Shown piece after piece: positions 34,399 to 45,100 of a stretch of 64,000 bases of DNA (the stretch's first letter is position 1; every line of letters begins with the position of its first letter). The notes below the pieces were generated by a model. It made no database searches, had not been told where the DNA came from, and saw only the letters and a list, made by a program, of their open reading frames with translations. The stretch is from Cyathus striatus. Taxonomy: Eukaryota > Basidiomycota > Agaricomycetes > Agaricales > Nidulariaceae. The stretch is from NCBI GenBank assembly GCA_025738555.1, contig JAOVFP010000011.1:806001-870000 (forward strand). The letters are read 5' to 3'. Both the position numbers and the translations under genes were made by a program.

Positions 34399-35991
34399 CT
34401 AGTCAACTAGGTCAATGTGATAGCTCGGAAGTAGCTGTGCATTTGTACTATAAATTAGATGGTCAGAATCATGAACTGAGCTGCTTGCATATGTTTCAAA
34501 CTCAGGTTCCAGGCCATCACTGCTAGGAAAGTGGGAACCACTGTAAGAATTGAAACATGCTGAGTTCGATGAACTGGAAGTGAGGTTGGTGGGATTAGAA
34601 TCCCTACTAAGCTTCGCCAGTTTGATTTCATGCCGCTGGCGATCTCTCTCCATCTTCCTTGCCTCTCTGAGACGCATGACTTCTAAACGTTTATCTGCAA
34701 TTTCAACTCTGGCCTTCGCCTCAACTTCAACCCGTATCTTTTCCAGTCTCAACTTTACATCCAGCTCCTTCTCTCGCATGGATGCCTCCACCTGGGCCAC
34801 CGTTATAAAATCACCACCAGCTCGAGACTTTTTGGATCTTCCAATGGATACAGAAGTGGGTGCAGGCTTGGATGTGCTGAGACGAGCAGGGGTCTTCAAA
34901 CCAAGTACAGGAGAAGTCGTAACTTGCACCTCATCAACATCAAGCTTGCGCTTAGAGGCAGTGGATGTGTGCTCAGTAATGCTGAGAGCGACAGCCTGAG
35001 GACTTGGGGACAGTATTGCGGTAGGAAGCTCTTCAGAGTCAGAGTTAGACCAGTTACCAGCGTTGGTCAGCTGAGACTCTTCCTTTGTTTCTTCTTCACT
35101 GCCCTCGGCATCTTCATCATCCATGATGGCATCCTGCTCATGCACAGGTTGCAGGATACCGATATCAATCTGTGTACCACTATTCCCAAGTCCAACTGGC
35201 CTTGAATTGGGGCGCTCTGCAATCAATGCATTCATCTCAAAAAACCATGGTGTTGTTCTTTTTATAGTTGCTGGTAAACAATGTCAGAAGATTCAAAGAC
35301 TCAGATATATACTAAGTACTCACTCCACTTCGTGTGCAATGGACTCCCTTCAGCTATTTGTTCTTCCGTTGTCAATCCAGCACCTGTCTCCCCCATATCT
35401 TGAGCATGCTTCAAGGTAATAGCTTTCATACTAGGTTATCATTAGTTAATATGACCTAGAAAGATATTCTTGGTGCTCGTAACTTACCAAAAGATACGGT
35501 TTTTAATCCTATCTACCCATGGCTTACGGGCAGATGCAGTGTTTGTTGTGAGCACAGCAGTAAAGGCTTCGATGTAGCTTGGATGGTCTTTGAACATAAG
35601 GATGGCCAATTTCCAGTGCCAATCTGCTTTCACAGAACCACCTCCATGCTTTGAAGATGGGTGAGTGCCGGGCGGTGGGAACAAGCCATTCTTCATGTCC
35701 ATATCGCTTGTCAGGTGAGATAACAAGCGCCAGGTCTCGGCACATTCATTTGCATTCCAGCTGTGTACATATAGTTAGCACGCCTATCACCACTCATGAT
35801 CACATCATGACTTACTCTGTTTGTACAATCTCCGGCTTCTTTTCTTCTTTGATGACGGCGACAGGCATGGCAGAGGTTTTTTCTTGAGCCATTAAGGCAG
35901 CTTTCTTCGCTGATGGCTTTCGAGCTTGAGCCTGAGGCTTCTTTGAGACAAGTAGAGGATTGGAAACAGAAGACCTAGATTTTTTCGCCAT
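34399..35991 (-). CDS. Harbinger accessory DNA-binding (Myb/SANT-like) protein, about 475 aa
   Basis: Four exons on the minus strand: 35991-35816, 35760-35488, 35430-35324 and 35270-34399, with GT-AG introns of 50-60 bp (the first has a TGCTAAC branch site). Frames match at every junction. Exon 1 gives a basic, Lys/Ala-rich N terminus. Exon 2 carries the tryptophan-rich part (WNANECAETWRLLSHLT, WHWKLAILMF, KPWVDRIKNRIF). Exons 3-4 carry the conserved KAITLKHAQDMGETGAG and PWFFEMNALIAERPNSRPVG region seen in Agaricomycete Harbinger accessory proteins. Then follow an acidic stretch and a long Arg/Glu-rich coiled coil (about residues 340-410). These proteins help the transposase bind DNA and enter the nucleus. 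It is intact although the partner transposase is not. Confidence 0.85.
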
Positions 35992-36163
35992 ATCCAAGTG
36001 AGTACGGTGGGATGAAAAAATGAGTGAAAAGTATTTTGGCTACTAGGCAATTGAATATAACAGATGTAAATATGCAAGATTTTAAATTAAATTAAATAAT
36101 AATATGTATTTAACCCAAGTGCAAAGAGGTGTTGAGAACAGAGTGCGGTCAAAACCAGAACCA

Positions 36164-36222
36164 AAACCAGAACCAACCTGAAAAGCAGCTCCCGAGCTGC
36201 TTTTCAGGTTGGTTCTGGTTTT
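36164..36222. repeat. long perfect hairpin near the Harbinger right end
   Basis: Arms of about 27 bp (ACCAACCTGAAAAGCAGCT and its complement) face each other across CCCG at 36191-36194. Further GGTTTTGGTT words follow. It lies about 60-110 bp inside the right TIR and has no equivalent near the left TIR. Confidence 0.85.
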
Positions 36223-36334
36223 GGTTGGTTTTGGTTCTGGTTTTGATTTCCCACGATTTGGCCTGTCGAAAACCAAAGGTCATAACCAAGATCAAAACCA
36301 GTGCAAAACCAGCCACTCTGACTCCCCCTATTGG

Positions 36335-36500
36335 TTTGGTTGGAACTTTGGAGTAACCTTCAGGTAGAAACGCAGACGAGTTGAGTCGGACCATGCCGTT
36401 GCATCAGGAAGGAGCCTACACTGTGCAATAGTGCAGTCCCATTAATCGATGTTATACCCGTTATAATGAGCTGAAAAGGTGAAATCTTGACATGTACCCA
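36335..36500 (-). repeat. right part of the duplicated coding-like block (Y)
   Basis: Matches 60650-60815 (TTGGAGTAACCTTCAGGTAG, GTGCAATAGTGCAGTCCCAT, ATCTTGACATGTAC). The minus strand of both copies shares VHVKI, PFQL, NGTALLH and YSKV/FIPKF-like residues. In the 60-kb locus it directly follows block X after about 200 bp. Confidence 0.6.
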
Positions 36501-36539
36501 CCGGCCGCCTCCCTCATCGCCTACGTATATCACGTGCGA

Positions 36540-37960
36540 TAGCTTTTTAGCGGCCACGTCACTCCGAGTCCCACTCAACAACACCGACACAGCGTCGGCC
36601 ACACCATCAGATATCTACCATCCCCTCACCTCAACACCCCCTTCCTCCTCCATGGATCACGACGAGGACGATGCCGCTAGCATGAGTGGCGTCGACGCCA
36701 CGTCATCCAGGCCCTCTTAGCATCTCCTCCTCGCAATGCCCCCATCTCTTAACTCACATGGTCCCAGCGTCAATCGCTGTTGACGTTGATGCACGTTGCC
36801 ACGCCCAATCCGTCATCCCAACATCGTTCCCCCATCCTCAAGACTTCCAGGGTCATCGATCTACGTTGCACAACCCACTCCAACTTCCCCCCCTCAATGC
36901 TCAACTCCTCGCTGGTCGTCAACGAGACGTTCGCGTCACCGAGGCTTCAACGAATTTCTTGAAGCCAGGTAAGCGTCTCGCTCCACTCACCGCAACGTCC
37001 TCAGCTACCTTGTGTCCCTACAGCACCGTCTACGAGGCATAGACGGACATTTCCACTCGGCCCGGTCCCCCATTATGTCGTCACGATGAAGACGACGCCA
37101 GCATCCTGCCAACGCCGTCAACGACACACCACTTCCCCTCTCTCCCAAGCCTCTCCCCTCCCCTCTTCCCCGGCCCCTTCTCCCTTGCTCGTCATCGTCA
37201 ACCACGCTCTCAACTGCCCCTGCCGTCGCCGTCGCCGTGCCCCCAATAGCCCCAGCTTTCGCTCGACGAGCCCCAAGATCTCCCACCATCATCATTACCA
37301 CCCACTATCACCATACCTCGTGTCCCCACCACCACATCTGCCGCCGCGCCGTCTTAATCCAAATCCCTTCGACCACCACCATCTCGTCTTCGCATCCACC
37401 GCCCACAGCGACTATGACGGCACCTCACCGCCGTCACCCTGTCACTCACTACCACCACCTCTCCTCCTTCTCCCTCGTACAAACGTAATGGCATAGCAGC
37501 CGTTTCGCGCTTGTCTCGCCCACCACCGTCGCTACCTCGCATCCCCCCTCATCTTCTTCCACCGCCACCGCCTTATCACCAGCTCGCCTTTTACCACCAT
37601 GGCGTGCCGTCCCACTCCACACCACCACCTTGTCACCCACGTCCATTCCACCACCACGCCTTCCACCACCATGCTTCGAGAGGACAGCGAGGGGGCAGGA
37701 AGGTGATAACGAGGAAAGCGGCTGGCCCACCTCTACCTCTACCTCTACCCCTACCTCTACCTCTACCTCTACCTCTACCTCTACCTCTACCTCTACCTCT
37801 ACCTCTACCTCTACCTCTACCCCTACCTCTACCTCTACCTCTACCTCTACCTCTACCTCTACCTCCGCCACCGCACCTCGCCGCCATCGTTGCCGCCTCC
37901 ACAACGGCCGTCGTCTCGTCGAGTCGTGGCTATTTTTTATATTAGCATAATAGTTATATA
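36540..37960 (+). repeat. pyrimidine-rich dispersed repeat, copy 1
   Basis: About 1.4 kb, very C-rich on the plus strand, matching 58985-60297 over almost its full length. Both begin GGCCACGTCACTCCGAGTCC and end CGTCGAGTCGTGGCTATTT. Near the start is a short frame MDHDEDDAAS..SGVDATSS ending in a stop; the rest reads as Pro/His/Ser-rich strings in several frames. Stops prevent a single long protein. No terminal repeats or polymerase were found, so the class of element is unknown. Confidence 0.7.
37729..37867. repeat. hexanucleotide microsatellite (ACCTCT)n
   Basis: About 22 units, two of them ACCCCT. It lies inside the pyrimidine-rich repeat and is absent from the copy at 60.1 kb, where the same place holds a short CACCAC run, so it is a recent local expansion. 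Confidence 0.95.
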
Positions 37961-38255
37961 TGTACATTGGTAATATAATAGTATTGTTCTTATAAGCATG
38001 ATTTACTAGAACTTAAGAGGCGTTGGATGACGTAGTGCACTGGTAGGGATGTACAAGTGTGTTTAAATTGAGATTTAAAACTAATAAAACACCAATCCGA
38101 ACAGAATATGTGCAGATATTGTCGCTACTTATAAAACTACTTAAATTCTGTATGGAATCTGCACAAATTCCGCACGGATTCTCACGGATCCGTACAGACC
38201 CATTGAAGGAGCGTAAATTACTGCAGAAAAGCAAAGTTCATCATATGTAAGGTCA

Positions 38256-39263
38256 CTAGAGAGTGGAAGTAGTATACACAAAATATGTAGGTTGTGGCTT
38301 TTGGTGAGAAGTAGAAGGTAGATGAACAATCGTTTCGCTTGAGCTCCGAGATCCTGCAAAGACATCGCTATAATTTGGCGGAAGTGTCGCTTCTCCTTCG
38401 CTTTGACTTTCGAGGCCTATAGGGCCAGCGTCCAACTCTCGCCGAGGCGTAGCGGATGGCACATAGTTAGAATCCCTTCTCCCATTCGAGAGTGGGGGTT
38501 CCGCTGGAAGGTCTCTCCGTTTATGAACGACTTCTCCAGATGGATTGGAGTGAAGCATGCCTGTAAAATTAGTGCTAGATAAAACTGGAGTGCTGGTAGC
38601 GTTGGAATATCCCATATCGGGTCGTAAATCGAATGGCTTTAATATTCCGTCATTCCCTGCTGTTTGTTCCCGGTTGAAAAGCAAAGCATTTTGCTGTTGT
38701 ATTACTCCCGATTTGGACTTGTGAGTTCGTACAAACCATATTGCCAGGGATATAATTGTTATTCCAGCAATCGCCCCAACTACACACCCAACTATAACCC
38801 CAATCGGGATGGATGATGTCGAGTTTTCCGAAGAACTCGACGGTGTGGTAGACGTCGACGAAGTCATGGGTGCAATACTTATGGAAAAAAAGTTGCTTTG
38901 GATGTTTGGACCGGCCGATTCTACTGCTGCAAAGCTGACAACCCTATAGCAAATTTAGCTCCGTTTTTAAATCCAAATTTGTTGAATGATCATACCCTGG
39001 AGTTGCGCTGAATGGTACTTGTATTTTAAGCAAACTCATATAAGATAAATCCACTGGAGCTGCCGTAAAATCAGCGTTTGTAGGTGTCGGCATGATAGTT
39101 ACACCTCTAAGAACATAATGAATATTCATATTTTATGGGTTCTGAATGGTACCTACGTCAGGTCCGTAGGGCCTGATGTGGGCAGGTTAGTCCAGGTAAC
39201 AGTAACAGTTCCTCCAGGTGTAACTTTGCTTGGGATTACCCCCAGGTTCATCATCTGTGGCAT
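38256..39263 (-). CDS. single-pass membrane protein, paralog 1, about 301 aa
   Basis: Coding exons 39263-39157, 39106-38996 and 38943-38256; all splice phases agree with those of the two paralogs. A probable leader exon lies upstream (intron GTGAGAACAG...TCTAGCAG). The N-terminal domain (residues about 1-95) has PSKVTPGGTVTVTWTN and a second strand block ending FSATPG, resembling the Ser/Thr-rich Kre9/Knh1-type beta modules of fungal surface proteins. Then come a Ser/Thr-rich stalk, a transmembrane helix (about 118-144, IPIGVIVGCVVGAIAGITII) and a cytoplasmic tail with IQQQN, FNREQTAGNDG, FDLRPDMGYSNA and a PPNY (PPxY) box near the end. No signal peptide is obvious, so the true N terminus is uncertain. 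Function unknown; a cell-surface sensor or adhesin-like role is inference. Confidence 0.8.
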
Positions 39264-40265
39264 AGTGATAATATACGTAGAATCAAGTTGTCTGCTAGAG
39301 TCCACTAGTCATTCGCATTTGATTATTCGTTCAAATTCATGTAAACTGTTCTCACCGATTCTAAGTAAGAAAAACTCAGCTTCAAGTTCGGCTTTAGATC
39401 TTTCCTGGGATATCACTTTCTCTTAGACTAGATGATAATAAGGTAGAGCGGTCGGATACAAAATGTTAGGGAGAGAAGGATAAGAGCAGGTTGAATATAG
39501 GAGTTGAATACAAGCTATGTACTATATCTGTTCGTGACATTCTATCTTTGTTCGATAAATATTGGCAGGGTGGGACCAACAGTGTTCTCAACGTCGTTTA
39601 GATGGAAATAGATCATATATCGGATATCAGAGGAGATGGTTAGGCACAGCATAAACGCTCTTGCGAACTTGTGAATAGTAATGGAATGGCATTTGAACGA
39701 GTGCCAGTATTAAATCATCGGACTTAAATTTCACAGGAATTGATTCGATCAAGGCCTATGTGATGTATGTCAACAAGCCCGTAATGAATGATGAAGCAAG
39801 AAGGCGATGCATACTTGTCTAGTCCAGGTTCAGTACTGTAGCACTGTGGGCGAGTGGAGTCGGGAACATTATATATGTAGGGGGTCTGAAGCCAAATAAT
39901 GTAGAACCACAAGGTCCTATACACTTTTCATTGAATTTATATTTGCTTTTTATTCCTGCTTTATGTCGGTGGCACTGTCACGTTGAAAACATCTAATGAT
40001 TAATTAAATCAGCAGTAATTTGTTCCATGATTACGGAGAACGTAGCCTTCACGATCGGTATCAAAAATGCTATGTTAGAACACAAAACAGTAAAAATTTG
40101 AGAGTGAGTAGGAATCTTCAATAGAGTGTAAGTACGTATCGCGTGGTCCATCCGCTTTGCCGAAGATGCTGGCTACGGCCATCAGTTGTGCGCTCATGTT
40201 GATTCCAAACCAATTATTGTTAAAGTCAGACTTGGCTTGAGACTTGAGTTACGATATAGTACAAC
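39264..40265. repeat. upstream region of paralog 1, part of a 2-kb segmental duplication
   Basis: Matches 54108-55180 in the same order (GGTAGAGCGGT, GTTCTCAACGTCGTT, CTTTTTATTCCTGCTTTATG, AAAGTCAGACTTGGCTTGAG). It contains the presumed promoter of the membrane protein gene. A tiny two-exon minus-strand frame at 40197-40009 is visible in this copy only, and is not called as a gene. Confidence 0.8.
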
Positions 40266-40740
40266 TTACAAGCACACATGTACTGAGTCAATCGTAATCA
40301 CAACGTACATCGCGTTTGATTCTCTGTGTCGTAGGTTTCCAGGTCTCATGGTAGGAGCCTAGGAGGGGAGAGTCGTGTTTGGTTCTATTTATGTTTTCAC
40401 GCTGTTTGTACACTATTCTACGAGGATGGGGCCCCCAAGCTGCGAACGACTGGATGGTTTTAGGAGCCTGGATCCTGTATGATCTCCCTATCTTCCCCCT
40501 GGTCTCTGTCTTCCTACACTTTCACCTAACTGCTCATCCCCAGTCAAAAGTCGCGCAGGTCTGCTCCGGGAAGATCTGACTTTTCCAGTGAAATCCGACC
40601 CTATCCGACCCCAGCAGCATCAACTGATTTCACATGGACTGGTCAATGCCATTTTGTCTTTATCTAATCTATTCAACTCTCCGCATTGCATTTTTATTTG
40701 CGCTTAGATATACACTCGACTCACTCTTCCTAGTTATGTG
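40266..40740. other. spacer with a short inverted repeat family end
   Basis: Contains CCCCAGTCAAAAGTCGCGCA at about 40541, whose inverse (GCGACTTTTGACTGGGG) occurs at about 45156; a weaker form is at 58900. No gene recognised. Confidence 0.4.
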
Positions 40741-40754
40741 AACACACTGTAAAC

Positions 40755-41740
40755 ATGTCTAAGTTGCTCGACGTTCAGAGGGTCTGTGCGTTGCTTTGGT
40801 GCACTTATATGAAGCCAACAACGTCCAGACCCTTCTTGCTTCTGTACCACCACATTCCCCTCCCTTCCCATCCCCACTCTCCTCTGCCACTCTCCCCCTC
40901 CCTCCTCTGCCACTCTCCCCCTCCCTCCTCTCCTCTCTCTCCTCTCTCCCCTCTTCCCATCCCTCCTCTCCATTCTCTTCCCTCTCCACTTGCCTAGGCT
41001 CTGCCCAATGCTGCGCAACGTAGAATGCAATATCGAAGCTGTCAAACATCTCACTTCTGAAGGTGATGAATGCGCAACCGACAAAATCTTCATCCTGCTC
41101 CTCAACCGCGAACTCAAGAAGGTAATATCATTCTATGAACATCTAGCACAGGAACTACAGGTGGGATCCTGAGAGGAGTTGTGTTGGTGAGGGAGTGCGA
41201 GGCGCTTCTTGGGCGAGGAGGAGCATAGAAGGGACCATGTCCTCTAGCGCTGCCGCCGCAAGTGGGTATTCCTCCATGTTCTCTTATTATTCCGACGTGC
41301 TGACTGATGCTAAGTTCACCCTACTCCTTCCTAGCCCATCCAAGACAATATGGCACCTCCTCGCTTTCCTCACATAAAGCAGAAGACGAGCACACGAACC
41401 TATTACACGACACTCGTCGATTCACTCTCGCTCCACCCGCATCCACAACAACCATGCACATGTACATGTTCGCTCTTATCGCTTCACACTGTCCTTTGTC
41501 CCCTTCTGACATCGTTGAAGGCGAAGGAAGGAGAATATGGATGAACAGAACGATTTTGCGTACGATACGAGATATTGTTCAAGTGCAGGATTATCGAATT
41601 AGTTGGCGGGAGGGAGCAGAAGGGTTGGAGGGAGTGAGTGGAAGGAGAAGTGGCAGGGCAGGTGGAGGGAGGGAGTAGCGGGATTGGAGGGAGCAGGAGA
41701 GGGAGCAAGGGAGCCGAGGGATTACATTACAGATATCTGT
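40755..41740 (+). pseudogene. SPX-domain-like gene fragment
   Basis: At 40990-41165 one frame reads MLRNVECNIEAVKHLTSEGD and then KIFILLLNRELKKVISFYEH, which matches the pattern F-x-x-LL-x-x-EL-x-KV-x-x-FY of SPX domains, found in fungal phosphate-sensing and transport proteins such as SYG1/EXS and VTC proteins. Flanking frames are not continuous with it. A 150-bp pyrimidine tract precedes it, ending in a TAG that could serve as an acceptor, and a purine-rich tract ends the region (41600-41735). A palindromic LTR follows directly. I read this as a captured or degenerate exon; the SPX assignment rests on one motif. Confidence 0.35.
40843..40996. repeat. polypyrimidine tract with CTCTCC repeats
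   Basis: Some 150 bp almost free of purines on the plus strand, with a doubled CCTCTGCCACTCTCCCCCTC unit. Mirror symmetry and length are the kind that can form triplex DNA. Frames through it give Pro/Ser/Leu strings with no meaning. Confidence 0.85.
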
Positions 41741-41907
41741 ACATTCCTGTAATTGTTGGTTTGTAGTATATTGTAATATCTATTGTAGTACTGAATATTC
41801 CCACTACCTTTTAAGGTAGTTGGGTTATAGGGACGTCTGATTTCCCTATAAGGCGATTTACAGGTTCGTGAACGGGATCTCAACCTGATTGGCTGGAGCC
41901 TGTGACA
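41740..41907 (-). mobile_element. gypsy-type LTR fragment with palindrome, inverted
   Basis: On the minus strand it begins TGTCACAGGCTCCAGCCAAT at 41907, then GAGATCCCG, CGCCTTATAGGGAAA, CCCTATAACCCA and the palindrome ACTACC-TTAAAA-GGTAGT (41803-41820). It continues to about 41740, where GATATCTGTA words occur. CpG sites are preserved here, unlike in the copy at 1.5 kb. Confidence 0.75.
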
Positions 41908-42200
41908 ATCCTGTGACTGCTGAAGAATTCACTCGTCTCAGATCGATAATCACACTCGTGTCCACCAATTGATACCTGCATCTCATCCTCCTCTTCTTCA
42001 TCATCCTCGTTGTTGCCGTTCACACCCTTCGCCTCCCTCTCCTTTTCCTTCTTCATCAACGCATCCCCCCACCCTTTCAATACCCCCTCAATCTTCGAAC
42101 ACGCATTCTCAAAGCACTTCGTAAACTTGCCATTCTGGGCAAGCCACCCCTGTAGGCTCTTCGATAATCCAGTTTGGGTCAGTCAAATCATATCCTCCTC
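41908..42200 (-). pseudogene. unrecognised gene fragment cut by the LTR
   Basis: The minus strand is open from about 42200 to 41883 with SKSLQGWLAQNGKFTKCF, then a Lys/Glu-rich stretch with a run of acidic residues (NNEDDEEEEDEMQ). Codon use is regular and CpG normal. The frame is truncated by the LTR at 41907. No family recognised. Confidence 0.35.
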
Positions 42201-43985
42201 CCACCAACTCGATGGTACTCTACTGCAATATACACATCAACACACTAGGGTGGTGTATGGAATCCAGGTGGAAGAAGACGAGGACGTTGCATCGGAAATG
42301 TGCAAGGAAGAGAAGAAAAATGTGAGGTTCGTTTCCTGTCTTCAATTATTTGTGTGTGCAGTGGCTCTGTACTCGACAGAGCCATGCCCTTGTTCCCTTT
42401 CCCCTTCGTGCTCTCTTCCTCTCACTATGTTGTTGGTTCACTTTAAACCCCCTGATTTCTCTCGAGTTTTTCATTAGGCTTAGATCAATGCCCTCCAGTC
42501 TTCTTCATGTCGTATGCATAAGGCTAATAACATTCCCAGGTTCAATCATGGGTTACCCTCCTATTCACACCATATAAGCAGCTATTTCTTTCCTCATACT
42601 CTGGCTTCTCAAAACATGCAACAATCTATGTAGCATGCTTATGTACCTGAAGTGGTTCTCCCAGGGCCTATAATGAACTACTATACACCAGTGGTGCCGA
42701 GGCAAAACTTCTATATATTCCTAACATTTGCCTCTTTTGGGGGCTCATAACCCCCTTGCCCTTCATGTATGATATGTAGTTATACATAACCTATGCATAA
42801 CCTACGAGTCCCCACTCGAAATATGTAATTACCTTCATGGCTGAGGGCTCCTACACAATCAATCACCTTACAGGTTTGCTTGAGCATTCATATGACTGGA
42901 AGAGGTATATAGATTGAGAATGAGTCTAGCACATTTCATGGATCATTACATTCACTGAGGGTGTCCTGCAGGAGAGGGATGGTGTGTGATGTGGTAGATA
43001 CGGCACAAGTCTTGTGAGCAAGAAATAAGAGTACCTATTCAATTTTGTCCTATTCAATTACTAAATTATTCTATTGGAATATTTGAATTGTATCAGTTTG
43101 AAATGTTTCCTCCCCTATTTCCTACTTTTCATCGACACATTCTTGTTATCACTCTTACCATTCTCCAATATCTTCACTCAATTCATGAGTATCCAATCTT
43201 CTGTGTATGTGTTACATACCGATTCCCTTCCTACTGAGAAACGAATGCGACGACACCCAGAGGGTGTGGGAGAACTATAACGGAAACCTGAAGTGAGTAT
43301 GGGTATGGGAACGAGAGCAGAAGTGCGGAAGTGAACCGTGGCTTCAGCATATGTGCTGCACCGCCTGGATATCCCCAGGGAATGGTTCATATTTCACAAC
43401 AGACGATATCCAATGTAAGGAAACGTTCCAGAGTATAAGAGAGGGCTTTGCCACTACACTAGGCAGTGGGAGAGAAACCCAAAGGAAAACCCAGAGCGGG
43501 TTTCAGAACTTAGTGTAGGAAGAAAGTGTACAGAGTTGATATGAATACTGAAGACTACCTATTACATCTGGAAGACTACTTATACTAAGTAGGAACCTGT
43601 AGATACGAATGTAGAAGTATTATACAAAGGACAAGTCAAAGGAGTAAGTAGGAAATGAAGTCTTGGCAAAGCGGAGTAGGGGCGCAAATGACGCACTCAG
43701 AATGAAGAATAAGGAACTAATCTACAAAGGCCATAATGAAACATATAAGTAGGAATGGAAGAGAGGAGTAATAGAATGATGACGCGGTGAGGCCATCATA
43801 AGAGAAAGTACGTATCAGAAGTATCTGATAGAAAACCCGACGGGTTCTGGGTACATTCCCAGGCGGGAACATCGGGAAGTGTAAACCCGAAGTGGGTACG
43901 TTCCGGGAACAGACTGGGTATGTTAGAAGGTCATGTGGGAACGTCGGCATGATGTATCCGGACACGGATATAACAGTATGTTCCT
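42201..43985. other. long stretch without recognised gene
   Basis: Pyrimidine-rich at 42050-42480 and AT-rich afterwards. At 43830-43950 are alternating GGGTACGTTCC, GGGAAC and AACCCG words, a local quasi-repeat. Nothing on either strand reads as a known family. Confidence 0.4.
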
Positions 43986-44883
43986 TTTCTATTTAACTTT
44001 GATTTCTCTGATATTGATACTTTCCAGAACTAATCCTGTTGAGGATTCAAATCAACCTATTGCCAATCACACCCAAAATCGCCTTTTGGCTCCACATTCA
44101 GATGATCAACTATCCATATCTTTGACTTCAAACCAAGTATGTGTTCACTATTATACTATTCCTAACACTTTTCTCAAATTCCTTCACAGTCCAAGTCCTT
44201 CTTTGGAGATCTCACTGATCTATCACTTTTATTTATATCTGTTAGGATTTCGTCATTTATCTAATCATTTATCTAATCTCATCTTATCTATGTCATGTGA
44301 TTAGTCACATGACCTACAATGCGGACACCATGCATATCAACATACATTTACTCATCATCACTGTGGGCACAGTTGCACAGTTCGGCCATATGTAATACAT
44401 GAGTTTCTAATGTAAATGCACAGTAGAACATGTGTTGTAGTGTAGGTTACTTACATGCAATCTCCTCATGGACTCTTTCTATAAATATGGTCTTTCTTAG
44501 TTAGTATTCGTTATTCTTGTGCTAGTTTATTCCAGATTAGCAATAAGATATCACTTCTATTCCTCTTTCAAGTGTTTAAGTTCGGCTTCGAGTATTTTGC
44601 TCGTCTGTCACTAACAATGTCTATGAATGATTTGAATTTTTTATTGAATAATCATGGTGTTGCATCTAAAAACTCAAACAACTTGTTGGCAGACGATCTT
44701 TTGAATCATATTTTCTCAGGTCATTGCTTTACAAATACAGACCCTGTTCTTTGTAAATCTACAGTTTCAGTTTTTACATCCCCCTCACTGTTCAAAATAT
44801 ATTTTATAGAAATGGTTCTACAGTCTTCATTATCAACTCAGAATCTTTCATCCATTGCCATTTATCTCAAGATTGATCTTTAA
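43986..44883 (+). pseudogene. gene fragment split by a solo LTR, possibly Helitron-associated
   Basis: An exon-like stretch ends at LSISLTSNQ before a GTATGTGTTC donor (about 44138). After a CTTCACAG acceptor (about 44190) it reads SKSFFGDLTDLSLLF. Removing the copia LTR (44240-44616) joins this in frame to ISMNDLNFLLNNHGVASKNS and on to a stop at 44881. The GDLTDLSLLF style and the following helical motif remind me of the N-terminal region encoded upstream of basidiomycete Helitron helicases, but I cannot confirm this. The exact rejoining across the LTR makes the fragment itself credible. Confidence 0.4.
44240..44616 (+). mobile_element. Ty1/copia-like solo LTR
   Basis: 377 bp starting TGTTAGGATTTCG and ending CACTAACA, so 6-bp inverted termini TGTTAG/CTAACA. 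The flanks are ATATC (44235-44239) and ATGTC (44617-44621), four of five bases equal. A TATAAATATGG box lies near 44481. The sequence differs from the 5.3- and 28.4-kb LTRs, so it is another family. Confidence 0.75.
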
Positions 44884-44985
44884 TACAACTTGCCAACCAT
44901 TCTTGCCCCTCCCTGTGTTTAATTGCTTATTAATTAACAGTTCCCCCTCATTGACTTATCAAGCTAAATAAATGTCAGTTAAATG

Positions 44986-45032
44986 AGGTGGTAGTGGGCC
45001 CTGCCACTTGCCGGCCCTATTTCTTTATATTT
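44986..45032. repeat. short dispersed repeat GGTAGTGGGCC...CGGCCCTATTTC
   Basis: The core GGTAGTGGGCCCTGCC-ACTTGCCGGCCCTATTTC recurs at 19650-19691 and 50537-50580 with changes. No flanking duplication was seen. Could be the end of an unrecognised element. Confidence 0.55.
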
Positions 45033-45100
45033 CTATATTGTTCTGTTAGATCCTGACCAGTCCTGTTTTAAATCCGGAAAAGAGGTCAAAATCAGGAAAA

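Larger units (their letters stand above)
31711..36330. mobile_element. PIF/Harbinger transposon, 4.6 kb, defective
   Basis: Terminal inverted repeats of about 48 bp at 31713-31760 and 36281-36328 begin GGGGG, then TCAGAGTGGCTGGTTTTGC, and are nearly identical. The two genes typical of the superfamily are inside and convergent: a DDE-type transposase (plus strand) and a Myb/SANT-like accessory protein (minus strand). Outside the TIRs the bases are TTA on the left and TAT on the right, near the 3-bp TWA duplication expected. Sequences flanking the two ends (31550-31706 and 36335-36500) are neighbours at 60.3-60.8 kb, which supports the insertion, though the 60-kb copy has about 200 bp more between them. 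Confidence 0.9.

Noticed and set aside
34550..35205. Plus-strand open frames opposite the Harbinger accessory gene
   Set aside because: Shadows of the minus-strand gene, which has matching splice sites and family motifs.
37449..37967. Long open frames on both strands (Pro-Leu, Arg-Gly and Glu-Val repeats)
   Set aside because: They are translations of the (ACCTCT)n microsatellite and of the pyrimidine-rich repeat; all frames stay open because of base composition.
40009..40197. Tiny two-exon minus-strand frame (about 40 codons ending Asn-Tyr-Cys) that recalls a mating pheromone precursor
   Set aside because: It ends at the Cys with a stop, so no CaaX box is present. The duplicated copy at 54.9-55.1 kb does not keep the start or frame, and no pheromone receptor of the STE3 type is nearby. 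Kept only as a curiosity.
44572..44883. Independent small gene starting at 44572
   Set aside because: Its first 15 codons lie in the copia LTR; the remainder continues in frame from the exon left of the LTR.
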